Shown: positions 12,085-23,900 of the stretch, in pieces
Layout: every line of letters begins with the position of its first letter
How positions within the stretch are numbered: the first letter of the stretch is position 1
NCBI RefSeq assembly: GCF_949987515.2
Contig: NC_082692.2
Location: 43,802,418-43,866,417 of the forward strand
Length of the DNA stretch: 64,000 nucleotides
From: Delphinus delphis
Lineage: Eukaryota; Chordata; Mammalia; Artiodactyla; Delphinidae
Reading direction: 5' to 3'
Position numbers and translations under genes: made by a program
Notes under the pieces: model-generated
Databases searched by the model: none
Seen by the model: the letters and a program-made list of their open reading frames with translations, nothing else
What the model was told of the DNA's origin: nothing

Positions 12085-12261
12085 CTGAAAACGTGCCAAG
12101 AGGAAGGTCATTCAGGGATGAGAAACGTGGGAAACTGTCAACAGAAATCTTCATTCATGCTCCCGTGTTCCACTCCAAACAGTTTTTGTAGAAAACATCT
12201 AACATTAAAATTAAAATCTCTCACATGGAGAGGACACTTTAAAATATTTCTCCTATTCTCC

Positions 12262-12352
12262 ATGCTTCCACTGCGGGGGGCCGGGGTTCAATCCCTGGTC
12301 GGGGAACTAAGATCCCACAAGCCACGTGACATGGCCAAAAAAAAAAAAAAAA
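12262..12352 (+). mobile_element. Fragment of CHR-related SINE
   Basis: Only the B-box side remains (GGGGTTCAATCCCTGGTCGG, AACTAAGATCCCACAAGCCA) followed by a run of A. The 5' head is missing. Confidence 0.8.
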
Positions 12353-12469
12353 TCTATGAAAAACTTTAAAAAATAGTTCTCCTATTAAATAAAAGTAAAG
12401 CTGAACAACACATCAACCTCAAGGGCCTAAATCTTGTGAAAGTCTTAAGTAACCTGGTTGTAATACTTA

Positions 12470-12545
12470 CAATAATAATAGGTATAATCATAGTAATGTT
12501 ATAATAACAATAGTAGCCATAATAATGATAGTAATAGGTAATACT
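12470..12545. repeat. Degenerate ATA/ATG trinucleotide stretch
   Basis: Imperfect AATAATAATA, ATAGTAATG and CATAATAATGATAG units. Probably an aged microsatellite. Confidence 0.6.
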
Positions 12546-13794
12546 TACTGAACATATATTCTGTGCTTTATATAATAGTTAACTTCAATCGGAGCATCAG
12601 TTACTGAAATTGCTTTAATCAAATGGTCAAAATTAGATTCAAATTTTGAAGAATAACTATAGCATCCCCTGTGCTGGAATTACTAGTGAGTCCTCCTTTA
12701 AAAAGTACACTGTCAGGTATATTTCCCCAAGGCAACAGTTAATATTTTATGGACTAAAATATCATGAAAGAGGAGAAATATTCCTCAGACTTTAACTTGT
12801 AACAGAGTTTGAATGCTTTTAGAAAACCCATTGTTTCCTCCCTTAAAAAGGTCCCACGTAAGTTAAAACCTACTTGCACGGTCCTTGGTTTTTATCTACG
12901 GCAAGTGATTGTGCTGGTCTGTATACAGAGGACCTGATGCTGTATCCAATCCTGTGAATTATTTTTGCTGAGACCAAGAGCAGCTGTCTTCACCTGTTAT
13001 CATGTTTAATTCTTAGAGAATTACATGATTTGAGAAATGAGCTTTCTATGGGGACAAAGGGAATTATGGACAACTGGCACATGCTACCGAACATAATTTC
13101 TATACCTTCATATCACAAATTACACATGCATATATTTTTAAAACCTTCAGTTGAAATACATTTGATCTTTTTAAAAAAATGAATAAAATTACTACACTAT
13201 TTTTGACTTCTGGATGATCACTATTTATGACTCTTTCTTAAAAATTCTAATATCCAATCACCTAGAATCACTAGAAAGAACTATTTTGTAACTAGGTTTA
13301 ATTGACTATGATTTAAATTGTAAGGGAATCTATTAGTCTGTGTGTGAATCGTAGCATCACCACCATCCCTCCACTTAATACTGCTGTGAGGAAGGTTTAG
13401 GGAAAAAAAAGGACAGTCATGGGAGTGAAGCAGAGATCTAGACTTTCATTTATTAAAAAAAAGTATTGAGAGTCTCTCCCATGGCAGTAATTCTGGGGCA
13501 TTACACAGAAGGAATAATCTACTGACACACATTAAAGAATAACATGAAACTTCCAGCCTCCTTCGGAGCCCCTTATTCAATGGTCCTAGAATGATAACTC
13601 CTTCTACTCCGTAATTCAAGATTGGACAAACTCTTCTCTGCACCATCTTAGTTCCAAAGAAGGTAGGAATGTATGGAGATGCTCATTCTCTTCAGTGGCT
13701 CATCTATTTCCAACCCAGCCAGTGTACACTTCAGTGTAGCTACAACATGACATCGGTCAATGTGGTGCCAGTGAAGAGAATGAAGAAAGAACTA

Positions 13795-13950
13795 TATTCA
13801 ATATCTTATGATAAATCATAATGGAAAAGAATATTTTAAAAAAGAATGTATATGTATGTATAACTGAGTCACTTTGCTGTACAGCAGAAATTCATACAAC
13901 ATTGTAAATCAACTATATACTTCAATTAAAAAAATTAAAAAGAAAAAAAA
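13795..13950 (+). mobile_element. L1 3' end fragment
   Basis: Terminal part of the same L1 3' UTR: GATAAATCATAATGGAAAAG, CTGAGTCACTTTGCTGTACA and AACATTGTAAATCAACTATA, then an A-rich tail. Confidence 0.88.
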
Positions 13951-13999
13951 CGAAGTGTAATGAAGCCCGGTGGAGCCACGCTCTAGCTTCCGGCCCTGG

Positions 14000-14312
14000 T
14001 AGACGTCACAGTGCCCTCCACCTGCCTCACTTCCCAGATAACTCCCACTCCTCCTTTAAAACAGAGCTTAGCTATCACTTTCCTGCCCCAGGCCAGGTTC
14101 CTCCTGTTCTCTGCTTCCACAGCACCCTGTGCCCAGGTTTCACTTTGAACCATCACATTTGTCATTAGTCTTCAATGGCTACGAAACCCTGCTAGGCTGT
14201 CCCTTGTCTGAGGGCAGGGATGATCTGACCAGCGCACCCCTGCGGAAGGCCCAGCTCTGCCTGATGCACAGTAGGCAGGCGATAACTACGTTATAAATGA
14301 ATGAACGAATGA
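14000..14312 (+). mobile_element. L2 LINE fragment
   Basis: Contains the L2 3' pattern: TCTGAGGGCAGGGATGATCT, a GATGCACAGTAGGCAGGCGA block and TAAATGAATGAACGAATGA. Diverged ancient copy. Confidence 0.75.
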
Positions 14313-14527
14313 CCCCCAAAGGAAATACTCTTAAGAGTTGGGATAGATTTGGAGACTACAGGACATCCCCATGGGGGAATAAAGACAGAGGTGCCATAGC
14401 CCTTGCCCTCCATGTTCACATACATGATAAACACAGGAAAATAACAATTTGAAGAAAAGCATTACCAAAATACAAGAAATCAGTATGAACGCCATTGGTG
14501 CTCTTTTCAAAGACTGGAAGCATTTAC

Positions 14528-14694
14528 CTTGTTTCAGCCTTATTAAGCAAGGCCGCCCATCTGCTATCCAAGAGACTCAGTTGTTTCAAAATCTTCACTT
14601 TATCTGCAGGTTCTGCTGTGGCGGCAATTTTTTCTCCTTCCCGTTTGATCACCTCCACAGTAGATTTGCGGTCATCCAACAATCTCTGGAGAAG
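14528..14694 (-). CDS. DST: DST exon v16 (167 nt), spectrin repeat
   Basis: The acceptor is TGTCTTAAG (AAG rather than the usual CAG or TAG) and the donor is ACAAG|GTAAAT. It encodes [20 protein letters not shown], then [20 protein letters not shown] and [15 protein letters not shown], with two bases of Arg left over. Trp in DSRWAALL closes the repeat started in v15. Confidence 0.96.
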
Positions 14695-17079
14695 CTTAAG
14701 ACACAATAGTAAATTTAAAAAAAAATAAATAAAAAGAAAGGAAACAAAGCGATAATTTTATCAACATATGGAAAACATACACAAAGTACTTGTGATATGT
14801 AACAAAAATAACTTTGTGTGGATTCACATACAAAAGGACCTGAGAAGTAGGATTTTTTCAAAAAAACTCATTTTGTTTAATGATTCATTATTATTGTGTC
14901 AAACATTGCGGTGGCGGCTTTTCATACTAAATAAAACAAATATTGATAAGGCCACTGAACCATTCGTTATTAACTTGTTAATATGAAGTAATGGAGTAGA
15001 ATGTGCCACTTAGGATAACTCCTCTGCACTGAGAGCGCAAGATCCCAATTATTATAATGAAATGGGAATGCCCTAAACAATCAACAGTGATCTGTCCCGT
15101 TGAGATAGAAAAGGTCATTATAAATCACTGCTGTTTTCAAAACCTTTCCCCATATTAAACAATCCAACGCAGAAGGGAAGTTGAAAGTCAGACCAAGTTC
15201 ACAAGCTAGTGAGGCTACAACTAGAGGCTCTTGGTTGCTTTTAGGGGGTAAGATAGCTCCTAAAATTCTTTACGAGGATGAAAACTAAAAAGAGCCTTTA
15301 AATATCATTTCCACAATGAACCGAGGGGGAAACATGTCAGAAATCCCCAAAGCTGGCTAAGGAAGACTAATATTTCAGGATTGAGCCGTGGAAAAAATTT
15401 CAATTTAATGCTTCATTTTGAGAAACCTGGAAGGGAGTGTTTGACATAGGTAGCCAGAAATCAGGATTCCCTTCCTCCAATGAATCAAAACAAGTATTTC
15501 AGGAATAAGTGCAATCCCCAGGCCCTGTGTGAAGAGCAGTGAGGAAGGCACAGGTGTACAGAATGCTGAGTACCGCACTGCTTCCTTAACCTGACCCTGA
15601 CTGATGCCTAAGGACCAAAGGCACAGACAGTCACCCAGAAGTAACAAGGTGGAAGGGTATTTTCTCACTGTCACTTTGGGATCAAGGCCACCACAGCAGG
15701 AAGGGAGGGGAACAGGGCTAAAGAGAAGGGGAAGAGATGCCCTCTCTTGACACAGGTCAGAGCCATCATAAAATCAAAGTACAACAAGTGGTTTAGGCAG
15801 TAAAGAGAACAATTAAGTGGATTACTTTTGGTAAACTTTAACGAACAGCTTCTAGCAATTAAGAAAGCAAAATCAATAGACAGGTTTTGTTGGCTAAGCA
15901 CAGTTCATTAACTCTGGGCAAATAATAAATGTTTAAATCGTGAATGGTAGCAATTATACTATTATATTTAACACCAGATTATAGTATATATTTATTACAT
16001 TATATAAATTATACATATATATTATTTTATTACATATCATTATATATTACCATATTTTTTCAAAAATCAAACAAATGCAATGTGTTTCCTGTTATATTTC
16101 TTTAATCCATACCTGTAAATCTATTTCTAATAAGTTAATTTCCCAAGATACTAAAGTCTTCGAAGAATTTTTAGAGAGAGTAGTACTGGGTGTCAAAACC
16201 CAATTAAGCCTCTTAATCCAGTCTCTTCCTTTTAAAGGTCCTGTCTTTTTAAAGAGAAGCCTTATCAGTGTGCTGTGTGCCAGGTGCCACCCCCCCACGT
16301 GTCATTTCAAGTCATGGCTGACAAATCAATACTGGACAGGTCACTAAATGCTTCCTAATGACCACAAAAATTGTACATGTGGCCCCAAGTAGTGACCATC
16401 CCTCTAAGAAGTGTCTTTCCAACTGGGTCCTATATTTGCTGAATCAAAAGACACAGCAGTATGGTTCTCAGCGTATGTGAATCAACTCTCTGCCATGTCA
16501 CTACAGGCTGAACCATAACAAACTGCCCATACTGACTCTATAAAATAGGCAATTGCATGTGCATCAACCTAATACACAGGAGAACAATATTTCTGTTCGA
16601 AGTCACCTTTTCGGTAAGTGATGTCTTCGAACTCAACTACACTATTTTTTAAAATTGTACACACACACCCCTCCACTCAGCACTTCCTGTCCCCCACCCT
16701 CGCACTCTGTCTCTTGCTAATAACTCTTATCTCCCATCCCAGTGTTATTTATCGATGGCTAATGTAACACCATTTACGTGTTTACTTTGTTTATTGTCTC
16801 TCTCTCTCCCCGTTCCTCCCTTACCACTAAACCTTAAACTCGATGAGGAACGTCTATGGTTTGTAGTCAATGATATATCTCCAGCACCTGGAACGATGGC
16901 TGACCTGTGGCAGATGGTCCACAAATATTTGTTGAATGACTAACAAAACAATGTCTAGAGCATTGATTACCAGTTAACGAGGATATCCTATTAACACAAA
17001 TAAAGAGAGTCACAAGGTGAACTTTTACTCTCATTGTTAAGATTTAACATGAAACAGTACGAAAGCTCCGCTAACTTAC
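14695..17079 (-). other. DST: Intron v15-v16
   Basis: 2,385 bases with GT-AG ends. It is A+T rich around 15950-16060 and carries an L2 copy at its gene-upstream end (16660-16945). No other repeat or exon was recognised. Confidence 0.85.
16660..16945 (+). mobile_element. L2 LINE fragment
   Basis: The 3' end pattern CTCCAGCACCTGGAACGATG, then GTCCACAAATATTTGTTGAA and a TGACTAAC end, fits L2. Upstream pyrimidine-rich sequence also fits the L2 3' UTR. Confidence 0.7.
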
Positions 17080-17250
17080 TTTCTGCTCTTGTATCTGGGC
17101 CTTCACCACCTTGAATTCTGCCGATGGGGGCTTCTGATTGGCCACAAGCTCCTCGGTGTCCACCATCCAGCTGAGTAGGGACTCCAGGGCATCCTGGAAC
17201 CTCCCGCAGTGCAGCAGGGCCTCCTGCAGTTGGGCTGCTCGCTGGGCCAC
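17080..17250 (-). CDS. DST: DST exon v15 (57 codons), spectrin repeat
   Basis: The acceptor is GTGCTGTTCAG and the donor is CAGAAA|GTAAGT; the exon is 171 nt in phase 0-0. It encodes [20 protein letters not shown], then [20 protein letters not shown] and [17 protein letters not shown]. It is a near-canonical start of a spectrin repeat with the conserved Trp in [11 protein letters not shown]. It is very similar in DST and MACF1. Confidence 0.97.
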
Positions 17251-18754
17251 CTGAACAGCACCAGGGATCCCCAGTTATCTACTGCATTCATGAAAAATGA
17301 AATTTGCCCACCAGCCAACACTTCCACGCTCATCTTCCCATCTGGTCACAAATTTTCTTTTCCTTCTCACTTAAAATTCACCCAAAGCATTGCTAGTGGG
17401 CAGGATACAGATGGAAAGGAGACAAACGCAAAGTTAGCAAGTAAGCCAAGGAGATAAGGTTGCCATCTCAACCAGTCAGTGCAAAAGGGGAAGGCTTTGA
17501 GATTCTGGAAGTATCCAATACATTTATGATTAGCAATGAATGGTTCAAATATTTTAAGGTTACTGAAAGAAACAGTGCCTTATTCATTTTTATCATTATC
17601 CCTGGGATTCATTCTTTATTTCCTACTGTTGAATATTTTTTTAAAGACTAAGATTTAAACAACAATATTATTGTGGGGAGAATCAGAATTACGTTCTGCT
17701 AGGCAAAATAACTATGAAGTATCCAATTAAATTCTGCTAGATCCAAGCTCTATAGAGTCCTTTCTCGACAAGCCAGCGCCTTTGTCGCCCAGTAAATGGA
17801 GTCTCTGTGTTCTGCATAGAGATATCCTATTGCCCCCTCAAAGGTCTTTTCTTTTTGGGCTGAAAAAGTAGTTGGCAAGATATTTTAAGCTCCATGGAAA
17901 GTATTCACACCTGACACTGCATCCCAGTTGTATTTGAGGAGTGCTGTGGTATGAATCAAACTCTAAAGAAGGATAAATGTCATTCTGAGATCCAGCCACT
18001 GCTTCACATTTCAACGCAAGGAAAACTCCAAGAACAATCCCCCACCACGACCACCACTAGATGAGCACTGCCATCCCGAAATCCTTTTCTGATCATTTCT
18101 GTCACATAAAGAGCTGCCACTGTGCGTCAGCGTCACCTTCTTAAGACATCAGAGCATTATTTTCCAGTGTTTTCCATCATGGGCATTTAGAAAAAGGTGG
18201 GATCTACATCTTATCAGTAAAATAGTATTTGGACTTAATGATCTATAGCGAGGTGCAAACCCTTAGTCCAGGGCAAACAGACTCAGAGCTGTACTGTGTG
18301 ACCTATTACACAGTATGGAGTGAGTTGCTGACATCTGAAAATTAGGTTTCACATAAAAAGTGAGAGTTCCAAGTTCTTTGCAAAATAAGTAAAGGATTTG
18401 GCAACAGGGAGCCCAGATCCCTATGGGACACTGATTATGGAGCCAAGTAGCCCCTGTGCCCTTGGAGGTGCGTGTGCTCCCACCAGCCCAGGGCCAGGAT
18501 CCTGGCCGCCTGCCGTCACAGCTGTGCGGTCAGGTCCCTATCCTCGTGGGGGCAGTGGGTGGGGGAGGTCCTTCCTGCTTCTGTGCTGCCCAGCAAGCCC
18601 TGGGGGCATCTAGGGTGGGCTATCAGTTCATGGGGATGTCAAGGAACAGGCAGGTTTAGGGAAGCTTGGCTACTAGAAATACGACTGGTGGTCACAGCAA
18701 ATGCTGGAGAAGAACAATCCACAGAAATGACAGCAAAGGGGGTGGTAACGTCAC
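17251..18754 (-). other. DST: Intron v14-v15
   Basis: 1,504 bases with GT-AG ends. I recognise no repeat family. A G+C-rich patch near 18440-18620 has no visible coding signal. Confidence 0.8.
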
Positions 18755-18916
18755 CTTCTTGTTGAGGGTCTTCCATCGTGCACTGGCATTGTCCAGGTCC
18801 CGCTCCAAGGCCTGGGTGCTGGTGCCCTTAGCGGCACTCTGAATGAGGCCTTGACCCAGCCAGTTCACATCCTGCTGTTTAACCTGCAAGGGTTCAATCT
18901 CTTCTTTTTGAAACAC
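18755..18916 (-). CDS. DST: DST exon v14 (54 codons), common acceptor exon
   Basis: The acceptor is TTCCAATGCAG and the donor is AAGAAG|GTGACG; the exon is 162 nt in phase 0-0. It encodes [20 protein letters not shown], then [20 protein letters not shown], ending ARWKTLNKK. The [10 protein letters not shown] motif is the end of a spectrin-repeat helix. Both the long-form exon v13 and the alternative first exon end in phase 0, so either can splice here. This is the point where the isoforms merge. Confidence 0.96.
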
Positions 18917-19097
18917 CTGCATTGGAAAGAACAATAATTATATGAATTATAGTACCTAACAGCCACCAAATATAAACATCTGTCCAATCATCAGGTATAG
19001 ATTATTAGAAATAAAGATTTTTGTTGCCTATTCATGTGTTACAGCTGCTTTATGAATAATAATGAGAAAGTAAACTAAATATAAATTCACAATATTA

Positions 19098-19830
19098 TCA
19101 AAACCATTCAGGTCAGAAAGAGAATGATAAATACCGTATGATGTCACTTACATGTGGAATCTAAAATATGACACAAATGAACTTATCTACGAAGCAGAAA
19201 CAGACTCACAGACATGGAGAACAGACTTGTGGGACTTCCCTGGTGGCGCAGTGGTTAAGAATCCACCTGCCAATGCAGGGGACACAGGTTCGATCCCTGG
19301 TCCGGGAAGATCCCACATGCTGTGGAGCAACTAAGCCCGTGCACCACAACTACTGAGCCTGCGCTCTAGAGCCCACAAGCCACAACTACTGAAGCCCATG
19401 CACCTAGAGCCCATGCTCCGCAACAAGAGAAGCCACTGCAAAGAGAAGCTCATGCACCGCAACAAAGAGTAGCCCCCTCTTGCCGCAACTAGAGAAAGCC
19501 CGCGCGCAGCAACGAATACCCAATGCAACCAAAAATTAATTAATTAATTAATTTAAAAGAGAGAGAACAGACTTGTGGTTGCCAAGGTGGGGGAAGGGAT
19601 GCACTGGGAGTTTAGAGTTAGTAGATGCAAACTATTACGTATAGGATGGATAAACAACGAGTTCCCTTACTGTAGAGTACAGGGAACTATATTCAATATA
19701 CGTGATAAACCATAATAGAAAAGAATAGAAAAAAGAATGTATGTATATGTATAACTGAGTCACTTTGCTGTACAGGAGAAATTAACACAACATTGTAAGT
19801 CAACTATACTTCAATTTAAAAAAAAAAAGA
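19098..19830 (+). mobile_element. L1 3' end interrupted by a nested SINE
   Basis: The L1 part reads GATGTCACTTACATGTGGAA and CAGAAACAGACTCACAGACA, is interrupted at 19233-19562 by a SINE, then resumes GTTGCCAAGGTGGGGGAAGG and ends AACATTGTAAGTCAACTATA with an A-run. Confidence 0.92.
19233..19562 (+). mobile_element. CHR-type SINE (long form), nested in L1
   Basis: It starts GACTTCCCTGGTGGCGCAGT, has B box GGTTCGATCCC, and continues through the long body (CACAACTACTGAGCCTGCGC, GCAACTAGAGAAAGCCCGCG) to an (AATT)n tail. The flanking duplication GAGAACAGACTTGTGG is perfect over 16 bases (19217-19232 and 19563-19578). Confidence 0.95.
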
Positions 19831-20299
19831 AGGTATAGAAAATGCTAAGGAGCAAAATGGTAACGAGGGCCCAAGATGAGCCTTCCTGGCAAGAATCCTT
19901 ATAGGCCCTTCCAAGGATGCCTGCTGCTAACTGGCAAATGACATTTGAGACTCAAATTGGAAATGGAGGTCACTGACAAGAAGATGACGTGAGCCAGAGG
20001 GGCAAATACAGGGAAAGAAACAGAAAAAAGAGGTAGATGGGCACTGCAATAGTGTGGATTCCTACACGTCTAGCCCCTCAACGCCTGTCAAGATGCCGAC
20101 GACGGGCTTGCAGGATGCACGGAGGCCTCACCCCACGGATCTGATCACACAGGGCCGGCACAGCAACCCTGGTCACCCTTGGATCACTGCCTGCTCTGTC
20201 AGCAGTTTTCCAGCACTCTCCCTGCCGACTCTCCATCCCACCCAACTTATAGGCCCCGCTGCCTGTAACTGGCAAAAGATCTAATTAATGTATTAGGGT

Positions 20300-20425
20300 A
20301 AAATGCAAGTTCCACGAAAGCATAAATTTTTCTTTTCCTTATAGTCGTTCTATACCCTGGACCTACCACGGTACCTAGCTTGTAATATGGACCTGTTAAT
20401 GATTTGCCAAATGAATATCAGCATA
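20300..20425 (+). mobile_element. L2-like fragment
   Basis: Weak match to the L2 3' end (AGTTCCACGAAAGCATAAAT, GACCTACCACGGTACCTAGC, GATTTGCCAAATGAATATC). Tentative. Confidence 0.5.
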
Positions 20426-22469
20426 GAAAATTTTATTTATATCTTGGGGTATATGATGATAACCCCTCAATAGATAATACTGGGGGGGTACCTCAATTCT
20501 TTCACAGATAATACAAATGTTTTTAATATAGGGCTTGAAGGATGCTAGGAAGGCAAATAATTTAACTTAGGAAGGAAAGCTTCAGCTAGAGATTAAGGTA
20601 AGACAAGGTTTGGGGCGCTGAGTCATTATACAACAGGCCACTATATAAGTATATCAACAGTCCAAGTGAATGAACAGTTAAACAGAATATATGAAAACAA
20701 TAAAAACAAATATCAAAATAGGACTTAAGAAAAAATTACAGGCACAGTATGGAAAATAATTTTGAAAGATGTAGAGGCTGCCAGAGACAAACTCTGCCAA
20801 CTCTGGAGCAAGCCCAGCACACAGGATACTTCTGTGTTATAGTATGAATGAGTAAATTAAAGAACAGCAAACAAATAAATGATCATCTCTTCTAAAAGTC
20901 CCCTCTTAGCAAAAAGCCCAAACTTCTTCCACAGAAAATCCAGACAGTTTCCACACTGGCTAATTGTTTCTATATAACAATACTCAGTATAAAAAGTCAA
21001 CTACACATAAACAAAGAATTATAAGAATTCCCCAAATCATTGGGAAAAAATTACCGTATGTCTTTCATGATTTTTAAAAAAGACAATAATTTACCTAATA
21101 AGTCAATAGAAACTTACAGGAAGGTAGTGAAAACAGAATTTGGTGCTATGATCCTACTTCTTTTCTATACCACTTTCCAAGTTACTGTTTCTAGGAACTA
21201 ATAGCTGTAGATATGTTTTACTACTTACCAAAAAAAAGAGGGGGGAGGGAAACTGCTACATTTTTAATTCCAGGAACTTGTCTGATACATAAGGATGCAG
21301 GGGAAAGTTTTATTCTCCCTCACAGCTAATTTTCAGGGCAAAACAAAACAAAACAAAAACCTAATAAAAACGTTCCAGTAAATTGCCTTAATCCCTGGAC
21401 TTGGTTTTAAAGAAATGAATTTCAGGGTTGCCTATCAGCGTAGTTCTGGGTGAGTCTGTGGTAATTTTCTCAAGTGCTAACAAAAATACACTAAGGTTAA
21501 AAAAAGATAACTACTAAAGAATCTATATACTCCTAACAGTTTACTTTCTACAAATAAACTGTAAAAATACAGTAAAAAAGAAAAAGTACTCTGCTAAGCT
21601 TTCAAACTAGCATGCCATTTAATGCAACCTCATGGAAAGGGCATCCCTGATTAGAGCAATTATTTCATAGACTGATAGTGTCCAAATTCCTTATCTCTCA
21701 GTAACAAAATACCTAGGAAGAGAGACTCTCCCCCCAATCTAACCCATGAGTACACAAACACAAGAGAAGCTTAAAATAAAATAAAATTACCTCTGAGGCA
21801 AAGTTTACCAGAAGAGCTTAGGAAAAGGACCAAAATAGCTGAACTTCAATCTAAGTGGGAAGAAAAAAATTACAGGCTTGACAACCAACCTCTCCCTATT
21901 ACAAGGCAGTACGCTTTACTTGCTTACCTCACTCACCACTTACCAAAAGTGAGGGGCTATACAAGTGAGGGGCAAAATACAGCACAAAAGTAGCTCTCTC
22001 CCCCATGCAGAGCTACTTAGAGAATATTTTCAGAAGGTGTAAAAAGTCCTCAATTTGAGGAAAGCACTTCTCAGACCAAAACAATACTGTGTTGGTACCT
22101 TCCTAAGCCCGTTCGAGCTTAATAAATCCAATATAACTGCCCTTAAATGGCTGGGTCTTAAACCACAATTTGTGGAAAAGCCTAAGCCTAACATAAATTC
22201 ACAGTGGAGGCATTCAAATGAAAGGGAACAGCCACCGTCTCTACAACCAGGAGCAGGACTCCAAACAGCTGGGGATAATCACGCTCCTCAAAAACGGTCC
22301 CTAATTAATTTGTTGTTATGATCATATCAATATCTGTCATCTGGTAGGGTACTAGTCAAACCCCCCCAAAGACAAGACCGGATTGACCATGATTGGAAAC
22401 ACCAGTGGCCACTTGACAACACTACCACAGACCTTGGGCATCACAGAATTTCCCATCTCCGTTAATTAC

Positions 22470-23762
22470 CTGAACTGAGTGAAAGCCATTACAGACAGGG
22501 TCCAAGGTTTTTGCCCGGGCCCTTGTTTTTCGGGCAGTGGCTTTCTTTCTTACTGCTCTGAATTTGGGGGAGCATTGCATAGGGATCGCCTCCATCTCCT
22601 GGGCAGAAAGGGGAGCCTCCATGTCCTCTTGAGATGCTACGTTGGATTCTTCCAAATCGTATTGTGTCAATAATGTCAGGTTTTCTACTAAACTTGTGCT
22701 ACCCCCATCTACATCATTTCCCCCCAGATCTGTGTGAGGGAGAGGCAAATCCTCAGGAGAACCTCCCATAAATTCCCTACTTCGTGCTGTGCTTTGTAAT
22801 TCTCCTGGTCCATATGTTTTTCCTTCTTCTCTGGGGTTAGAAATACACTTGTTTTCTCCCTCTCTTGGCAAAATGAATGGGTCAGCCTTAAGAGTGCTCT
22901 CTTTGACATCATTCTGCAGGCAGCAATTTTCACCACGGATTTCCCTTTGACCGTTGACACGTTTTGTTTCCTCTGGTGGAGAAACATCATGTAAAATCGT
23001 TTTGAAGTTGTCATCAAGGTGGGCGCTTCTGCATGAAAGCAAGGGGATTTTCTGTTCGCTGATGGAATTAACAGAAAAAAAGGGTCTATATTGCTCTGCT
23101 ATGTGAATATCTTCAGCAGAAGACAAGCTTCTAATTCGGGATGGGTCTCCAGGTAAAATGCCCTGTTTTTCTTCCCTCTCGGCTGGAGGACTGCATAACC
23201 CAGAGTCATCCTCCTCCGACGTGAGAGAATTACTACCCCCTCTGCACTTGCCAGCCTTGGTAACAGCATCTGACAGATCAGGAGGTTCAACAAAAGAGCT
23301 TTCACTTTTGTTTGCATAATCCATAAAATTGGCTGGGACGAACATTCGCCATGACCGTCTATGCTCTTTCTTTTCTGCGTGAGATTTGGCTTTGGGTAAT
23401 CCTGTGCTTCGGATGATATCGCTATTTAGTTTGAGGGCATCAAAGATCATCTTTTCATCGAGTTTGTGAGTTTCACGGCCTCTCAGCTCAAATGCACTGG
23501 AAGAAGCAAGGGCACCATTGGAGCATAAAGAACTGACATCCAGTGTTCTGTGACTGTAGGGTAAAGTCCGATCTGTGAAATGCCTGGAAGACAGGCTCCC
23601 CTTGGAACCAGAGTCGATCTGCTCATTCAGCCTAACCGTGTCGTAGATGGAGCGCTGCGGGACGTAACAGTCCTCGATGTTGAGGTCCTCCTCTTCCTCA
23701 CCCTTCCCTACACAGGGGGGATTCTGACGTAAACAGTCCGGTCTGCTCAGAGGCTTGCCCAT
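22470..23762 (-). CDS. DST: DST alternative first coding exon (431 codons)
   Basis: The ATG at 23762 has a strong context (A at -3, G at +4) and opens 431 codons beginning MGKPLSRPDCLRQNP. The exon ends TTCAG|GTAATT in phase 0, which fits v14. The start was chosen because MACF1 has an isoform starting MGKPLSRPDCLRRNP. The frame stays open back to another ATG at 23900, but those 46 codons do not resemble the family. Visible segments are an acidic stretch (GEEEEDLNIEDCYVPQRSIY), a conserved block (KLDEKMIFDALKLNSDIIRS), KEHRRSWRMFVPANF, Ser-rich low-complexity sequence, and a basic patch near the end (RKKATARKTRARAKT) that could be a nuclear localisation signal. The start MGKPLS fits the N-myristoylation pattern, with nearby Cys residues. 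It should give a DST form without the actin-binding and plakin domains. Confidence 0.93.
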
Positions 23763-23900
23763 TTTGGAGACAGTTAAAACAAATATTGCAGCTCTTGACA
23801 CAGAAAGTGGGAAATAAGGCAATGCATCTTTCAGCAAAGCACACTTCTGAACAGAACTATAAAGTGTCTCCAGCCCAAGGACGCATCTCACATAACACAC
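23763..23900 (-). other. DST: 5' leader or in-frame extension of the alternative first exon
   Basis: Upstream of the MGKPLS start the same frame is open for 46 more codons to an ATG at 23900. The stretch is hydrophobic in part (AAIFVLTVSK) and is not known from the family. A pyrimidine-rich run ending GTGTCAAG, about 30 bases upstream of the start ATG, could be a splice acceptor that removes the upstream ATG. I cannot tell from sequence whether this is 5' UTR exon, intron or N-terminal extension. Confidence 0.5.

Larger units (their letters stand above)
12085..14527 (-). other. DST: Intron v16-v17
   Basis: 2,443 bases with GT-AG ends. It holds a SINE fragment (12262-12352), an ATA-rich stretch (12470-12545), an L1 3' end (13795-13950) and an L2 copy (14000-14312). 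The middle (12600-13790) is unique A+T-rich sequence with nothing recognised. Confidence 0.85.
18917..22469 (-). other. DST: Intron between alternative first exon and v14
   Basis: 3,553 bases with GT-AG ends. It holds an L1 3' end split by a nested SINE (19098-19830) and an L2 fragment near 20300. From 20430 to 22469 it is unique A+T-rich sequence with nothing recognised. Confidence 0.85.
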
